From Blautia sp. OF03-15BH (GTDB lineage: Bacteria > Bacillota > Clostridia > Lachnospirales > Lachnospiraceae), in the NCBI RefSeq assembly GCF_003463065.1, contig NZ_QSCM01000023.1, positions 25,049-38,644 on the forward strand: a DNA stretch of 13,596 nt. The letters are read 5' to 3'. A program made the translations under genes and the position numbers. Numbering within the stretch: the stretch's first letter is position 1; each line of letters starts with the position of its first letter. The notes below the pieces were generated by a model that saw only the letters and a list, made by a program, of their open reading frames with translations, was not told the DNA's origin and made no database searches. Shown here in pieces: positions 13,543 to 13,596 of this stretch.

Positions 13543-13596
13543 AGTAGGAGGCGGTGACTAACCGCCGTCCTCTCACACCACCGTGCGTACCGTTCG
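13539..13596 (-). mobile_element. Group II intron, 3' end (domain 6 and part of domain 5)
   Basis: Read on the minus strand, the window's right edge shows the 3' half of a domain 5-like stem (ACGGTGGTG at 13576-13584), then a complete domain 6. Its stems are 13572-13574/13542-13544, 13568-13571/13546-13549 and 13561-13566/13550-13555, with a 5-nt loop. The only unpaired A on the 3' strand is at 13545, the seventh base from the proposed intron end, where the branch-point A belongs. The intron would end in TAT (an AY end) at 13539. The rest, including any reverse transcriptase gene, lies beyond the window. It is oriented against the HAD gene, so splicing cannot restore the HAD transcript. Confidence 0.75.

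Overview
The window looks like chromosome of a low-to-mid GC anaerobic Firmicute, most likely a Lachnospiraceae member (Blautia/Dorea/Coprococcus type). This rests on strong GGAGG ribosome binding sites, consensus sigma-A promoters, many Rho-independent terminators, and the gene families present: two MATE exporters, a DUF134-NifX protein, a two-gene SUF-like module and a short CstA. That placement is inference. There is no rRNA, tRNA, CRISPR array or phage gene.

Left part (1-2660): an AANAT-like GNAT acetyltransferase on the plus strand converges on a minus-strand MarR regulator-MATE exporter operon. The operon has a consensus promoter, a near-palindromic operator candidate over its -10 box, an 11-nt gene overlap and its own terminator.

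Centre (2619-6977): a divergent iron-sulfur locus. Leftward runs a SufC-like ATPase, a SufB/SufD-like scaffold (together resembling the minimal SMS/SUF-like system, with no SufS, SufU or SufE here) and a small alarmone synthetase. Rightward, from a promoter with a perfect palindrome over the start site, runs a DUF134-NifX fusion with a Cys/His-rich tail, then a YjjG-type nucleotidase. A 144-bp MITE-like hairpin element, flanked by 8-bp direct repeats, sits exactly at the stop codon of the alarmone synthetase gene.

Right part (7061-13596): a two-gene operon of an unrecognised 172-aa protein and CstA (peptide/pyruvate transporter) converges on a minus-strand operon of a CLC antiporter (with CLC-F-like sequence features), a second MATE exporter and a PAP2 phosphatase. 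The cstA terminator lies within the last codons of the PAP2 gene. Last comes a YihX-like HAD phosphatase gene, whose 3' end runs into the 3' end (domain 6 and part of domain 5) of a group II intron on the minus strand. The intron appears to supply the stop codon.

The most notable items are the iron-sulfur locus with a fused regulator/sensor that carries a strong internal start site, the MITE-like element, and the intron junction that caps the HAD gene.
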